Source: Fischerella sp. PCC 9605
GTDB lineage: Bacteria; Cyanobacteriota; Cyanobacteriia; Cyanobacteriales; Nostocaceae
Assembly (NCBI RefSeq): GCF_000517105.1
Contig: NZ_KI912148.1
Span: 2,544,448 to 2,608,447 of the forward strand
Reading direction: 5' to 3'
Length of the DNA: 64,000 nucleotides
Below the pieces are notes generated by a model. The model was not told the origin of the DNA. It ran no database searches and worked only from the letters and a program-made list of their open reading frames with translations. This document shows positions 46,094 to 55,465 of this stretch, one piece after another (the first letter of the stretch is position 1; every line of letters begins with the position of its first letter). The position numbers and the translations under genes are program-made.

Positions 46094-48295
46094 CTATTGC
46101 TGAAGCTCTTTAATTCGCATCAATGCACTCTTGTGGTAATTTTTCTTGCCTTTTTGCTGGTAAAGATTTGCAGCTTTGCGATAACTCTCAGCCGCTGCTT
46201 GCTTATTTCCTAATTGGGCGTAAGTAAGGCCTAGGGCATAATAAGCATCTGCATTGTTACTATCTATACTAAGAGCTTGTTGGTAATCGGCAAGGGCTTG
46301 TTCGTAGTAACCCAGCCTGCGATAGGTAATCCCTCTATTGATGTAAGCGTCAACATTATTTTTATTAATACCAAGTGCCCGATTGTAATCGGCAATAGCT
46401 AGTTCATATTTGCCCTGTCTGTGATAGGCAATTCCTCTATTGATGTAGGCATGGACATTTTTGCTAATGCTAATGGCTTGATTGTAATTGGTAATAGCTT
46501 GGTCGTACTTGCCCTGTCTGTAGTAAGCAATGCCTCTATTTATATAAGCCGTTGCATTGCGAGGATTTTTACTAATGATCTGATTGTAATTCTTGATAAC
46601 TTTTTCTTGATTGCTCCTCTCAGTTATTTCGCTGCCTCTAGTGTAGAAATCTTCAATAACAATTGGTAGGGGTGTAGAAGAAGCCGAGATAGTACTATGA
46701 GGTTGAATTGTCCGATATTGTCCTTTGGTAACTGTAGTTGTATTGGGAATCAATACAGGAGGACAAGGGATTGGGAGTGTTAACGAAGGTGGCTGATTTT
46801 CGCATAAATGGTGAGTTTCGCTAACGCTTTTACTAACATTAGATTCTCTAAAAGTATTGGTTTGAGCGATCGGCGACTCTCTTTTAACAACGAGAGCAAT
46901 AATAGCCAACAAGCTAAAACCTACTGTAAAGCTCTTACGCAGAGCAGAGTTTTTATATTTTTGTACAATACTTTGGCGTACGAACTCCACTTCTATCTGG
47001 TTAAACCAGTTGTCATTGGAGTTGAGTACTTGTTTAAGCAAATCAAGTCGTGGGTTGGTATTCCAGAGGTATTTTGCTTTTTGCTGCCTTTTCCACTCCA
47101 TTGCTGCGGGTGCTAGCTGCCTTTGTAAAATAAAGCTTTCTTCATGTTCTTGTTTCCACTCCAGCAACTTTTGCCATCTTTGTAGTAAAAAATCATGAGT
47201 TAGTTCTAAATAAGGTTTCCCCTCAGTATCTCGTCCTGTAACTAGTAGACCTGCTGCACAAAAGCGCCGAATCACCTCTTTGATTTGTGTGTTTTGTGGT
47301 TCTGGGTACTCCAGTTCCAAGAATAAAACTCGTCTGCGAGCCAACTTACCATTACTCACAGCCACCGTTCGCAGCATGACATAGCGGATAATTCGCTCGT
47401 AGGATTTATCCTGTTTGATTAACGCCTCATATTCACTATCAGCTCTTTCGACGAGACTGGGTAGTACTCCACCCATTTCTTCGTTGTTTTCTTGGGTAAT
47501 TAACTGATTGTTTCCTCTAGCTTCTGTGAAACTTTTGAGATATTTAAGGTAGAGTTCAGTTAATGTAAAAGAGAATAGAGGTAGTGTTCCAGGCATGTGT
47601 GCTACCTCATCAATAAAATTCTCTATCAAACTGCAAAGCTGGAAATACAGCATCTTTTCTGATGCTGCTTCCTCAGTGTAGAAATGCATTTTTTCCCACA
47701 TCATTGTCGGAATGACAAATCGAGCCGCATTCCAATATGGTTCTAAGACAGAATTTCTAAATTGAAATTCAAAGTCGCTTCTTAATATCAGTATAATTCG
47801 TAATTGGTCTGAATACTTTGCTACAATTTGTGCTAAGAATTCGATAAACTTTTCACATTCTTGCTTTTGCGGAGAGAGATTTATCAGTTCTTCCAACTGA
47901 TCGATAACTAGTAGCAGTTTGGACTGAGGATTGTTTTGACTCCAAATCTTTATCTGGGCAGCAAGGTTCTCCACGTTTTGCTTATGACTGGGACACACAA
48001 TAGCTAGAATATGCCACTGCTGTTGATTTGATTTTGCCTGTAACTGCTTGAGATAGGGAATCAAACCTTTATGGACTAAGCTAGATTTTCCAGTTTTAGA
48101 AGCCCCCAACACAACAGTTAGCGGCTGTTTACTCATAAACTGGTATAGTTTTTCAGTTAACACTTGTCTGCCAAATAACAGTTCGCTGTGTTGAAATTCG
48201 GGCATGTTGTATACTCCCCACATTCCGCAGCTTCCGCGAGAATATTGATGGTACTTTTTACTTTTGACACCATCAGTTAAATCCCTGATACTCAT
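46094..48295 (-). CDS. nSTAND NTPase with TPR repeats
   Basis: 733 residues. The P-loop VVLGASKTGKSSLVHKG at about 60-76, Walker B LLLVIDQLEELI at about 130, and LILRSDFEFQF are typical of nSTAND1 NTPases. A winged-helix part follows (RRFCAAGLLVTGRD), then a membrane-helix-like segment near 465-485 (FTVGFSLLAIIALVVK) and a C-terminal TPR array of four to five units (AYINRGIAYYRQGKYDQAI). STAND proteins are molecular switches in signalling or defence, with the repeat part as the sensor. The first 30 residues carry no recognisable effector domain, so the effector may be a separate protein or lost. The upstream gap is free of genes. Confidence 0.85.
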   Translation of the reverse strand: MSIRDLTDGVKSKKYHQYSRGSCGMWGVYNMPEFQHSELLFGRQVLTEKLYQFMSKQPLTVVLGASKTGKSSLVHKGLIPYLKQLQAKSNQQQWHILAIVCPSHKQNVENLAAQIKIWSQNNPQSKLLLVIDQLEELINLSPQKQECEKFIEFLAQIVAKYSDQLRIILILRSDFEFQFRNSVLEPYWNAARFVIPTMMWEKMHFYTEEAASEKMLYFQLCSLIENFIDEVAHMPGTLPLFSFTLTELYLKYLKSFTEARGNNQLITQENNEEMGGVLPSLVERADSEYEALIKQDKSYERIIRYVMLRTVAVSNGKLARRRVLFLELEYPEPQNTQIKEVIRRFCAAGLLVTGRDTEGKPYLELTHDFLLQRWQKLLEWKQEHEESFILQRQLAPAAMEWKRQQKAKYLWNTNPRLDLLKQVLNSNDNWFNQIEVEFVRQSIVQKYKNSALRKSFTVGFSLLAIIALVVKRESPIAQTNTFRESNVSKSVSETHHLCENQPPSLTLPIPCPPVLIPNTTTVTKGQYRTIQPHSTISASSTPLPIVIEDFYTRGSEITERSNQEKVIKNYNQIISKNPRNATAYINRGIAYYRQGKYDQAITNYNQAISISKNVHAYINRGIAYHRQGKYELAIADYNRALGINKNNVDAYINRGITYRRLGYYEQALADYQQALSIDSNNADAYYALGLTYAQLGNKQAAAESYRKAANLYQQKGKKNYHKSALMRIKELQQ

Positions 48296-48781
48296 TGAGT
48301 CAGCATAAGACTCTAGTATAAAGAAGGCAGGTATGCGGTCAACTCAGTTGGCAGAAGGTAAACAGTTTAGAATATAGGCTTTTCAGGTTGAGCGAACGCC
48401 GTCGTGAGCTACTAGATAAACAAGTGACTCTTGTTGCTAGAAGCAAGGAACAAAATAACCAATTTTCTCGCTAGTATTCAAGCGTACTTAAGTGCTCTTC
48501 ACAAAAATTTTAATTTGTTAGGGAAAGAAAATATTACTTGTACAAGGGACTGGGGACTGGGTAAGCTGTTCCACATCTCATTTGCATAACTTGGGAGGCA
48601 GGATGCACACCCCACAAGAGATTGAGAAAATATAATATGCAATTTAAATATGCTTTAAGCTTATTGGGAATTCTGAGAAGACAAAGTAGGCGAGGGAGAG
48701 GGGTAGTGGGGAGACTGTCCGCGCGAAATCCCCCATCACCCCATCCCTCCAAGTCCTCCTTGTCTTCCTAATCCCCAGTCT
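48296..48781. other. Intergenic, no gene seen
   Basis: Presumed promoter region of the nSTAND gene. Includes GGGGACTGG-type short repeats near 48548 and C/T-rich low-complexity sequence near 48725. No supported gene. Confidence 0.4.
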
Positions 48782-49228
48782 CTAGTGTTTGTGTTCGTGT
48801 CCGTGCTTATGGGAACAGATTTGTAGATCTTGGTTCATCAGCTTTTCAGTTATTTCTTTGAGAGTCGCATCTTTGGACTTTAAGCCGATCCAAGCGTCAA
48901 TTTTCTCTGCATCGAAACCTACTTCACGGCGATCGCCTACTTCCATCAAAGGGCGGCGAATTAATAGGGGATCTTTGAGCATCAGCATCAAGGCTGTTTG
49001 GTCATCTATGTTTTCTGGAACTATCTCACCTGATTGTACGCGGGGAGCAGCACGGTTAAACCATTCGGCTACAGGGCGATCGCTAAAAAATGAGCGCAAA
49101 CGTTCAACAGTCCAGGGTTCTGTTAGTAGGTTATACGCTATCACTTCATGACCTGCGGCTGTTAATAGAGTTTTTTGTTTGGTATTGTTCTTACAGCCTG
49201 GTTTTTCATAGAAAATCACCCTTGCCAT
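48782..49228 (-). CDS. ArsC/Spx-like nitrogenase-associated protein
   Basis: 148 residues. VIFYEKPGCKNNTKQKTLL is a thioredoxin-fold ArsC-type opening with one Cys; LLIRRPLMEVGDR is the conserved second part. The C-terminus is His-rich (CSHKHGHEHKH), a possible metal site. The family includes proteins called nitrogenase-associated (NifO-like) in nif regions. Its place downstream of the fdxB/cox block supports a link to nitrogen fixation. True arsenate reduction is unlikely with a single Cys, but not excluded. Confidence 0.75.
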   Translation of the reverse strand: MARVIFYEKPGCKNNTKQKTLLTAAGHEVIAYNLLTEPWTVERLRSFFSDRPVAEWFNRAAPRVQSGEIVPENIDDQTALMLMLKDPLLIRRPLMEVGDRREVGFDAEKIDAWIGLKSKDATLKEITEKLMNQDLQICSHKHGHEHKH

Positions 49229-49272
49229 TACAGTAACTCCTAATAGTTCTAACAGTTGAGAAGCAGAATTTA

Positions 49273-49322
49273 ACCACTAAGACTCCAAGACACAAAGAAA
49301 TTTTTTCTTAGTGTCTGTGTGA
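49273..49322. repeat. Dispersed repeat (CTTGGTGTC family), partial copy
   Basis: AACCACTAAGACTCCAAGACACAAAG, A/T-rich centre, then CTTAGTGTCTGTGTGATT. Degenerate relative of the repeat at 15833. Confidence 0.45.
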
Positions 49323-49447
49323 TTAATAATTAAGAAATATTCTTCAATCATGATGAACAAGTTCAGACAAATAGCTTTGTTCACCATAATTAAATTTTAA
49401 TGATTTTTCTAATTTATTTGTAGTTAAAAATTATTGCTGTTGACTAA

Positions 49448-50059
49448 TTAAAAATTTTTAGCAATATGAGTCAATATATTATATTCAAATCGCTGTTTTG
49501 GATCAGTTTCACCATAAAGATTAAAAGTAACAGTTGGTTCATCACCAACAGCTTCTACACAATGAATTGCATCAGGAGTAAAGCTAATAATATCCCCAGG
49601 TAACAAAGTTAACTCTTCTGTTTGTTCAATTTGATCTGGAAATTCACGGCTGGCGTTTCGGTGCCAAAAAGTATTTTTTTCCTGTCCTTTTAATACTGCT
49701 ACTACTCCCCAAGTACCATGATTATGAATATTTGATTTTGTGCCTGGTGCGAATGTTACTGTTTGCACGGTAAATGGAAAACCTAATTCATCATAAAGGA
49801 GTAAAACCGAAATTCCAGTTTCTGGACAAGGTTCTAAATGCTGACTTTGCACCCAATAAGAATTAACAAGCAACCGCCTTACTAGCATTTGAATTTGTGG
49901 CAAACGACTGGTTTGATCTTCCACATCATTGAGAATATCTTCTAACTCAGTTAAAAAGCGATAAAGGCGATAATTATCTCTTAATAAATCCCATGCTTTT
50001 ACAGATTTACAGGTTTGATACTGGCCATCTCCATTGACATGCCAATCTCTATGTTTCAT
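49448..50059 (-). CDS. Cupin protein, cysteine dioxygenase-like
   Basis: 203 residues. The cupin metal motif NIHNHGTWGVVAVLKGQE has the two His and Glu of cupin motif 1, and GDIISFTPDAIHCVEAVG is motif 2 with the last His. The fold resembles cysteine dioxygenase and related thiol dioxygenases, which use non-haem iron and oxygen. The substrate cannot be read. It lies on the same strand between a helical protein and the ArsC-like protein in the nif-associated block. Oxygen consumption near nitrogenase is an attractive but untested idea. Confidence 0.75.
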   Translation of the reverse strand: MKHRDWHVNGDGQYQTCKSVKAWDLLRDNYRLYRFLTELEDILNDVEDQTSRLPQIQMLVRRLLVNSYWVQSQHLEPCPETGISVLLLYDELGFPFTVQTVTFAPGTKSNIHNHGTWGVVAVLKGQEKNTFWHRNASREFPDQIEQTEELTLLPGDIISFTPDAIHCVEAVGDEPTVTFNLYGETDPKQRFEYNILTHIAKNF

Positions 50060-50113
50060 AAGTTATGTCTGATATGAATTAAACCTATGACCAAAATCAT
50101 GTTTTGGATATAT

Positions 50114-50596
50114 TCACTCTTCTTCCGGCGGGCGAGTCAGAATATCAAGTAATATTCCAGCACCAAAGTCGTTTGTATCATCAATACCTTTAACTTTAGT
50201 GCTAATTTCTTTTGCTTTTTCTAGTTCTCCCAGTTTTGCCAATACTAACCCTGACGCTGCATAAGCATTGATGTAGAGCCTAATTGACGGGTCTTCTTTT
50301 CGATTTGTCAAAATTGCCCGGAGTTTTTCCCAATTATCAGGTAATTTCTCTGCTTCTTTAATTTTCTCTATAACTTTAATGGCTGTTTTTAGTGCCATTT
50401 GATAATTATTCTTATAGTAAAAATATCTATATGCTGCTACCAAAACTTCTGTGTTGTCTTCTGTTTTGGCTAAGGCTTGATTCATATATTTTTCTGATTG
50501 TGATGTGTTTTCCCAGTTTTCGGCTGCTAATATCAATAACCTTTTAATTTCCTCTGGCACTTGAAACCAAGAAAATCTCTCTGCATCAATTTGCAT
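50114..50596 (-). CDS. Helical-repeat protein of the nif/cox block
   Basis: 160 residues, all helical. AENWENTSQSEKYMNQALAK and YYKNNYQMALKTAIKVI have TPR-like spacing, and YINAYAASGLVLAKLGELE is a third unit. No catalytic motif. AGGAG-like sequence (AAAGGAGATT) lies just upstream of ATG 50596. Position between ctaE and the cupin gene suggests a role in the same process. The family is not recognised with certainty. Confidence 0.6.
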   Translation of the reverse strand: MQIDAERFSWFQVPEEIKRLLILAAENWENTSQSEKYMNQALAKTEDNTEVLVAAYRYFYYKNNYQMALKTAIKVIEKIKEAEKLPDNWEKLRAILTNRKEDPSIRLYINAYAASGLVLAKLGELEKAKEISTKVKGIDDTNDFGAGILLDILTRPPEEE

Positions 50597-50619
50597 AAAA
50601 ATCTCCTTTCGCTTGGTTA

Positions 50620-50692
50620 GTAGATAGTAGATAGTAGATAGTAGTTAATTGTTTACCACTAACCACTAACTACTAACCACTAACCACTAACT
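50620..50692. repeat. Tandem heptamers in the cox operon spacer
   Basis: GTAGATA units followed by ACTAACC units, which run as opposite strands of related motifs. Similar arrays fill 51300-51395 and 53085-53115. Confidence 0.75.
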
Positions 50693-50698
50693 TTTCTC

Positions 50699-51289
50699 CT
50701 AAAACAAAGTCAAAATGTACAGCAGTGTGAAGAGAATAATCCAAATAATGTCCACGAAGTGCCAGTAAATTTCTGCCATTTCGATGCCAGTGTGTTTGGT
50801 CGCAGAATAGTGACCGGGACGACGCGATCGCCACAATACACCCAAAATCAACAGCAGTCCCACGAAAACGTGCAAACCGTGGAACCCAGTCATGATGTAA
50901 AAACAGTTGGCGAAGACGTTGGTAGTCAAACCATATCCCAAGGTCATGTATTCATAAACCTGACCAGCTAGGAAAATTGCGCCCATGATGGCAGTGAGGA
51001 TGTACCAAAAGCGCATTCCCTTGACATTATTCTTCTTAATCGCCGCATCGCCAAAGTGAATGACGAAACTACTGGAAACCAGAATGATCGTGTTAATTGT
51101 CGGTACTAATAACTCTACTTCCGTTCCTTCTGGCGGCCAAACTTCGGCACTTCCTCGGAAGAACAAATAAGTTGCAAAAAACCCACCAAACATTAGGGAC
51201 TCTGACACAAGAAACGTCAACAATCCCCAAACTCGTAGATCCTTATGTTCCTCGTGATGGGCTGGACTTGTCGTTGTTGCGATCGCCAT
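50699..51289 (-). CDS. ctaE: Cytochrome c oxidase subunit III
   Basis: 196 residues with about five membrane helices, the short form usual in cyanobacteria. HKDLRVWGLLTFLVSESLMF and GFHGLHVFVGLLLILGVLW are family segments; EMAEIYWHFVDIIWIILF closes the protein. It is third in the ctaC-ctaD-ctaE order on the minus strand. With subunits I and II it forms an aa3-type terminal oxidase that reduces oxygen to water. Confidence 0.93.
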   Translation of the reverse strand: MAIATTTSPAHHEEHKDLRVWGLLTFLVSESLMFGGFFATYLFFRGSAEVWPPEGTEVELLVPTINTIILVSSSFVIHFGDAAIKKNNVKGMRFWYILTAIMGAIFLAGQVYEYMTLGYGLTTNVFANCFYIMTGFHGLHVFVGLLLILGVLWRSRRPGHYSATKHTGIEMAEIYWHFVDIIWIILFTLLYILTLF

Positions 51290-51299
51290 ATCGTTTAAT

Positions 51300-51395
51300 T
51301 GTTAGTAGATAGTAGATAGTAGTTAGTAGATAGTAGTTAGTAGTTAGTATTTGATTTTTAGCCACTAACCACTAACCACTAACCACTAACCACTA
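51300..51395. repeat. Tandem heptamers between ctaD and ctaE
   Basis: Repeated GTAGATA/GTAGTTA units, a short A/T stretch, then repeated CACTAAC units up to the ctaD stop. The two halves are roughly complementary, so the mRNA spacer could fold. Confidence 0.75.
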
Positions 51396-53075
51396 ACTAT
51401 TAGCAGCAATCGATTGAATTTTACTACCACGATCGTTCACGCCATAGTCATAAGGACCATGAGTGACAACAGGCAACACTTCCCAGTTTTCAACTAAAGG
51501 TGGCGAACTAGTTGTCCATTCCAAGGTCAAAGCATTCCAAGGATTGTCACCCGCTTTCTTACCAGCAACCCAACTCCAAAGCACGTTGATGGTAAAGGGA
51601 ATCACTGATAACCCCAAAATATATGCACCGATGGTACAAATCTCGTTGAGATGAGTAAATTGCGCGTCATACATTGCCACTCGACGGGGCATTCCTTGCA
51701 AACCCAATTCGTGCATAGGTAGGAAGGTGAGATTAGTACCGATAAAGGTCAGGATAAAATGAATGCGACCCAAGGTTTCATTCATCATCCGTCCGGTCAT
51801 TTTGGGAAACCAATGATAAATACCAGCGTAGATACCAAATACAGAACCACCAAATAAGACGTAGTGGAAGTGTGCGACTACATAGTAAGTATCATGGACA
51901 TGTACGTCAAAAGGGGCTGTTCCCATCGTGACACCGCTTAAGCCACCCATGACAAACATGGACAACAAGCCGACGGCAAACAGCATGGCGCTGGTAAAGC
52001 GGATTTTACCGCCCCAGAGGGTAGCAACCCATCCAAAAATCTTTACACCAGTGGGAACGGCAACGATTAGGGTGGAGATGGTGAAGAACATCCGCATCCA
52101 GCCAGGTGTACCACTGGTAAACATATGGTGTACCCAAACGAACAAACCCACAAGGCAGATAGCAAGGCTGGAATAGGCGATCGCTTTATATCCAAAGATT
52201 GGTTTGCGGGCATGAACGGGAATAACTTCGGACATAATGCCGAAGATGGGCAGAATCATCAGATAAACTGCCGGGTGAGAATAGAACCAGAATAGGTGTT
52301 GGTAGATGACGACGTTACCGCCTGCATCTGGTTTAAAGAAGGAAGTACCAAAGTTGAGGTCAAACAACAACAGTACCAATCCTGCTGCTAACACTGGTGT
52401 AGATAGCAGTGCTAAGACAGAAGTTGCCAAAATCGCCCAGCAGAATAGGGGAATTTGATCCCACTTCATACTGGGAACTTTCATAAACAGGATGGTGATG
52501 ACAAAGTTCAGCGAACCCAAAATTGAGGAAGTTCCTACCAAGACAATGGCAAGTATCCACATCGATTGGGCAATGGGGGCAGTCACCAGGCTTAGCGGTG
52601 GGTAAGCTGTCCAACCAGATTGGGAACCGCCGAAGAAGAAACTAGCTAACACCAATAAACCTGCGGGTGGGTTCAACCAAAAAGCGATCGCATTTAGTTT
52701 CGGGAAAGCCATATCCCTAGCACCCACCATCAATGGCACTAGGAAGTTGCCAAATCCCCCGATCGCACTCGGGACGATCCACAAGAAAATCATGATTGTC
52801 CCGTGGTTGGTCATGAAAGCGTTATACAGGTTTGGGTCGAGTAAATCTGCATCCGGTGTTGCTAATTCGGCACGCATGGCGATCGCCATCAGTCCACCGA
52901 TGAGATAGAACACAAACGCCGTCACCAAATATTGAATGCCGATGACCTTGTGGTCAACATTAAACGTGAAGTAGTGATACCATTTCCACGCTTGGTGATG
53001 ATGAGTGGATTCAGTAACCACAACACTAGTGGACTCACTTCCAGGTGGTTGATTCTGTGGAATTTCTAATGTCAT
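51393..53075 (-). CDS. ctaD: Cytochrome c oxidase subunit I
   Basis: 560 residues with twelve membrane helices. NHGTIMIFLWIVPSAIGGFG holds the first haem region, FWFYSHPAVYLMILPIFG carries the CuB His and the cross-linked Tyr, and HHMFTSG the next His pair. HVHDTYYVVAHFHYVLFGG supplies haem a and a3 ligands. It is the catalytic subunit of an aa3-type oxidase in the thylakoid or cytoplasmic membrane. Heterocystous cyanobacteria carry several cox operons; closeness to fdxB suggests this is a heterocyst-type one (inferred). Confidence 0.96.
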   Translation of the reverse strand: MTLEIPQNQPPGSESTSVVVTESTHHHQAWKWYHYFTFNVDHKVIGIQYLVTAFVFYLIGGLMAIAMRAELATPDADLLDPNLYNAFMTNHGTIMIFLWIVPSAIGGFGNFLVPLMVGARDMAFPKLNAIAFWLNPPAGLLVLASFFFGGSQSGWTAYPPLSLVTAPIAQSMWILAIVLVGTSSILGSLNFVITILFMKVPSMKWDQIPLFCWAILATSVLALLSTPVLAAGLVLLLFDLNFGTSFFKPDAGGNVVIYQHLFWFYSHPAVYLMILPIFGIMSEVIPVHARKPIFGYKAIAYSSLAICLVGLFVWVHHMFTSGTPGWMRMFFTISTLIVAVPTGVKIFGWVATLWGGKIRFTSAMLFAVGLLSMFVMGGLSGVTMGTAPFDVHVHDTYYVVAHFHYVLFGGSVFGIYAGIYHWFPKMTGRMMNETLGRIHFILTFIGTNLTFLPMHELGLQGMPRRVAMYDAQFTHLNEICTIGAYILGLSVIPFTINVLWSWVAGKKAGDNPWNALTLEWTTSSPPLVENWEVLPVVTHGPYDYGVNDRGSKIQSIAANS

Positions 53076-53084
53076 ATTTTAGTC

Positions 53085-53115
53085 CTTTGTTGTTTGTTGT
53101 TTGTTGTTTGTTGGT
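53085..53115. repeat. TTTGTTG tandem array between ctaC and ctaD
   Basis: About four TTTGTTG units and a TTGGTTG unit. Confidence 0.7.
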
Positions 53116-53219
53116 TGTTCCAATCAACCACTGTACGGGCGAAGCATTTGTACGAGAATTCTTCGGTTTGATGGAAAGTATAGATGTTCAAATGCTTCGC
53201 ACCTACTAACAACTATTGA

Positions 53220-54197
53220 CTAATGACTATTGACTACCCCAATTTTTTGGGCGTAGGGAGCGAGAAATTCTGACTTTGATAACTCAGCAGGGTTAACTGC
53301 AACAGCTTGTTTCAGTCCTTCTGGCTGCTGTGCGATGCGGTTTTCTGCCAACCAGCTTTCATACTCTTCGGGAGTATGGACTACTACTTGTGACCTCATG
53401 GAACCGTGGTAGCCACCACACAATTCTGTACAAACTACGGGGTAGGTACCAACTTTAGTTGCGACAAATCGCAGTTTGGTGGGTATTCCGGGAATTGCAT
53501 CTTGCTTGAGGCGAAATTGTGGTACCCAAAATGAGTGGATCACATCTGTAGCAGAAAGATTAAGCTGTACGTCAGTGCCGACTGGGACGTGTAATTCACC
53601 AGCTGTAACACCACTGTCGGGATAGTTGAAAATCCAAGCAAACTGCATCCCCGTGACATCTACAACCAAGTCTGCCCTTTGCCCTTTCTCGTTAGCACCT
53701 GCACCAATACCAATGTCAGGGTCATTTGCTGGCACTGCCATTTCTGATTCCATCCCAGAGGGATCGCTGAGGGTAGCTGCGATCGCACTTCCTGGCATCT
53801 GGGCAACATGAACTGGGGTATGGCTGTTACCGCCCACTTCTAACCCCCCCATTCTTCCAAAGACATCAACGCTATAAATCCCCAAGCCAAGGACTATGAT
53901 GGTTGGAATTGCCGTCCAAAATACTTCTAAGGGTAAGTTGCCCTCAATTGGCGAACCATCTGTATCATCACCCTTACGGTGACGAAACTTCACCAAAAAA
54001 ATCAAAATAGTTCCTTCTACCACTACAAACAAAGCAGTGGCAATTGTCACCATAATATTGAAAAACCCGTCTACTAAAGGCGCTTGTTCAGATGCCTGTA
54101 TCGGCAGTAGACTATGGTGTTGACCAACCCAAAGGCTGAAGAGTGTAATAATTACCCCAGCAACTAGGGTTAACAGCGAAACAGGAATTTGTTGCAT
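53220..54197 (-). CDS. ctaC: Cytochrome c oxidase subunit II
   Basis: 325 residues. Two N-terminal membrane helices are followed by a cupredoxin domain with the CuA ligands: VIHSFWVPQF (His) and VVCTELCGGYHGSM (two Cys, Glu carbonyl, His, Met). The linker (residues about 125-170) is longer than usual and Gly/Asn/Pro-rich. It takes electrons from cytochrome c6 or plastocyanin and passes them to subunit I. First gene of the cox operon; ATG 54197 follows AGCAGGTATGT. The 636-base region upstream probably holds the promoter. Confidence 0.94.
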   Translation of the reverse strand: MQQIPVSLLTLVAGVIITLFSLWVGQHHSLLPIQASEQAPLVDGFFNIMVTIATALFVVVEGTILIFLVKFRHRKGDDTDGSPIEGNLPLEVFWTAIPTIIVLGLGIYSVDVFGRMGGLEVGGNSHTPVHVAQMPGSAIAATLSDPSGMESEMAVPANDPDIGIGAGANEKGQRADLVVDVTGMQFAWIFNYPDSGVTAGELHVPVGTDVQLNLSATDVIHSFWVPQFRLKQDAIPGIPTKLRFVATKVGTYPVVCTELCGGYHGSMRSQVVVHTPEEYESWLAENRIAQQPEGLKQAVAVNPAELSKSEFLAPYAQKIGVVNSH

Positions 54198-54833
54198 ACA
54201 TACCTGCTCTGAAAAACGTCGTTCAAGGTGTGACTCTCGCCTGTTTTATTCCAGTAACTTGTATCCTGTGCTCTTGATATATACCCCACGCCAGAGAAGA
54301 GAATAATTTTGTTTAAGCCTGGAAATTGTCAAGGTTGTTGGTAGTTTTTTGTTGATTGTTGATAGTTATTAGTTACTTATTCCATAGATGCGCTTTATTC
54401 CGCTTCCCGTAGGGTACAACAAACAACAAACAACTAACCACTAACAACCAACAACAAACCAGACGGAGCATTTTGCAAATCATGTTGGATTGCTAATGCT
54501 ATTACACCTTCTGAACCCAAGTTTTGTTACTTATTAATTGTCGAGGCGATCGCCAGATTCTTGGGGAAATTTAAACATCTTTTAACTTATCTTTATTGTT
54601 AAAAACTTCCATATATATAATTCTGTTGCTCATATAAGCAACTGTTTGTGAGGCTATATTAGCAGCAAGTTTAAATCTGTTAATTACTAACATTTGCCAT
54701 TCACAAATTTGTTTATTGTGAACTTTATTTGGATTTTTAATAAAAAAATAGAGCATTCCCCTCTAGTTATCTTGCTATGCTTATTCCTCTTGTCTACGAG
54801 CTGTCCTTTAAAAACAAAAACTACTACTCATTC
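54198..54833. other. Region between ctaC and fdxB
   Basis: Holds a TTGTTG/TTGATTG array near 54340-54375 and a roughly complementary AACAAACAACAAAC/ACTAACA array at 54416-54460. A 61-codon frame at 54571-54756 (minus) has no ribosome site or family and I do not call it. The ctaC promoter must lie here; I could not identify a clear NtcA site. Confidence 0.5.
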
Positions 54834-55127
54834 TTAGTTGTTCAATCCAACATGAGTGTAGCAGTTTTTCGGACAAATTCTTGAACAAGCTCCACAACCA
54901 ATACAATTTTCTGGATGAGCAACTGTCATTACTTTTTTTTCAATTTCATCATCATCTTCATCGTCTACAAATTCGCCTTCTTCGTTCATTGCCCGCAACA
55001 ATAGCACATCATGTCCGCAAATTTTAAAGCATCTGCCACAACCGATGCATTTATGTTCATCTATTGACTGCGCGAATTTGGGTGTCCAAGTTTTACCACC
55101 AAATGTCAATCCTGTGAGTACTGCCAT
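54834..55127 (-). CDS. fdxB: Ferredoxin III, nif-specific
   Basis: 97 residues with two 4Fe-4S clusters: [12 protein letters not shown] and, after an acidic insert ([14 protein letters not shown]), [15 protein letters not shown]. The opening [18 protein letters not shown] and the acidic insert match the nif-specific ferredoxin III (FdxB) family as I recall it. It probably carries electrons in nitrogen fixation or cofactor assembly. AAGGT lies upstream of ATG 55127. It heads a minus-strand block with the cox operon, 637 bases apart. Confidence 0.88.
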   Translation of the reverse strand: MAVLTGLTFGGKTWTPKFAQSIDEHKCIGCGRCFKICGHDVLLLRAMNEEGEFVDDEDDDEIEKKVMTVAHPENCIGCGACSRICPKNCYTHVGLNN

Positions 55128-55465
55128 GAACTTACCTTCTGCAATTTTTCTACAACTATATTTGCGCTTTTACGCTCATCCTACCATAGCCTTAATTATC
55201 TGTTTTAAATGTTCAAACATAACGATTTACATCGTCAAAATTCCATAACTTTCACAAACATTATTGGCTTAATTAACCTAATTATCAATTTAGATGAAAC
55301 TATTTACTAATAACCCAATACTGTTAAGTTAGTACAATCCAATCTTTGGAGATCCCCCATTATCCCCGGCAGGTACTCATGAGGGAAACCACCTGGAGGT
55401 CAAAATATACAAGCGATCGCTATCCTATTCCGCAAATCAAAAATACTTGCTTAATAGATATATTG
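55128..55465. other. Intergenic, upstream of fdxB
   Basis: A/T-rich, with a fragment GATCCCCCATTATCCCC near 55352 like the inner part of the repeat at 405-550. No gene seen. Confidence 0.4.

Noticed and set aside
54571-54756. 61-codon minus frame between ctaC and fdxB
   Set aside because: A/T-rich, no ribosome site, no recognisable motif.
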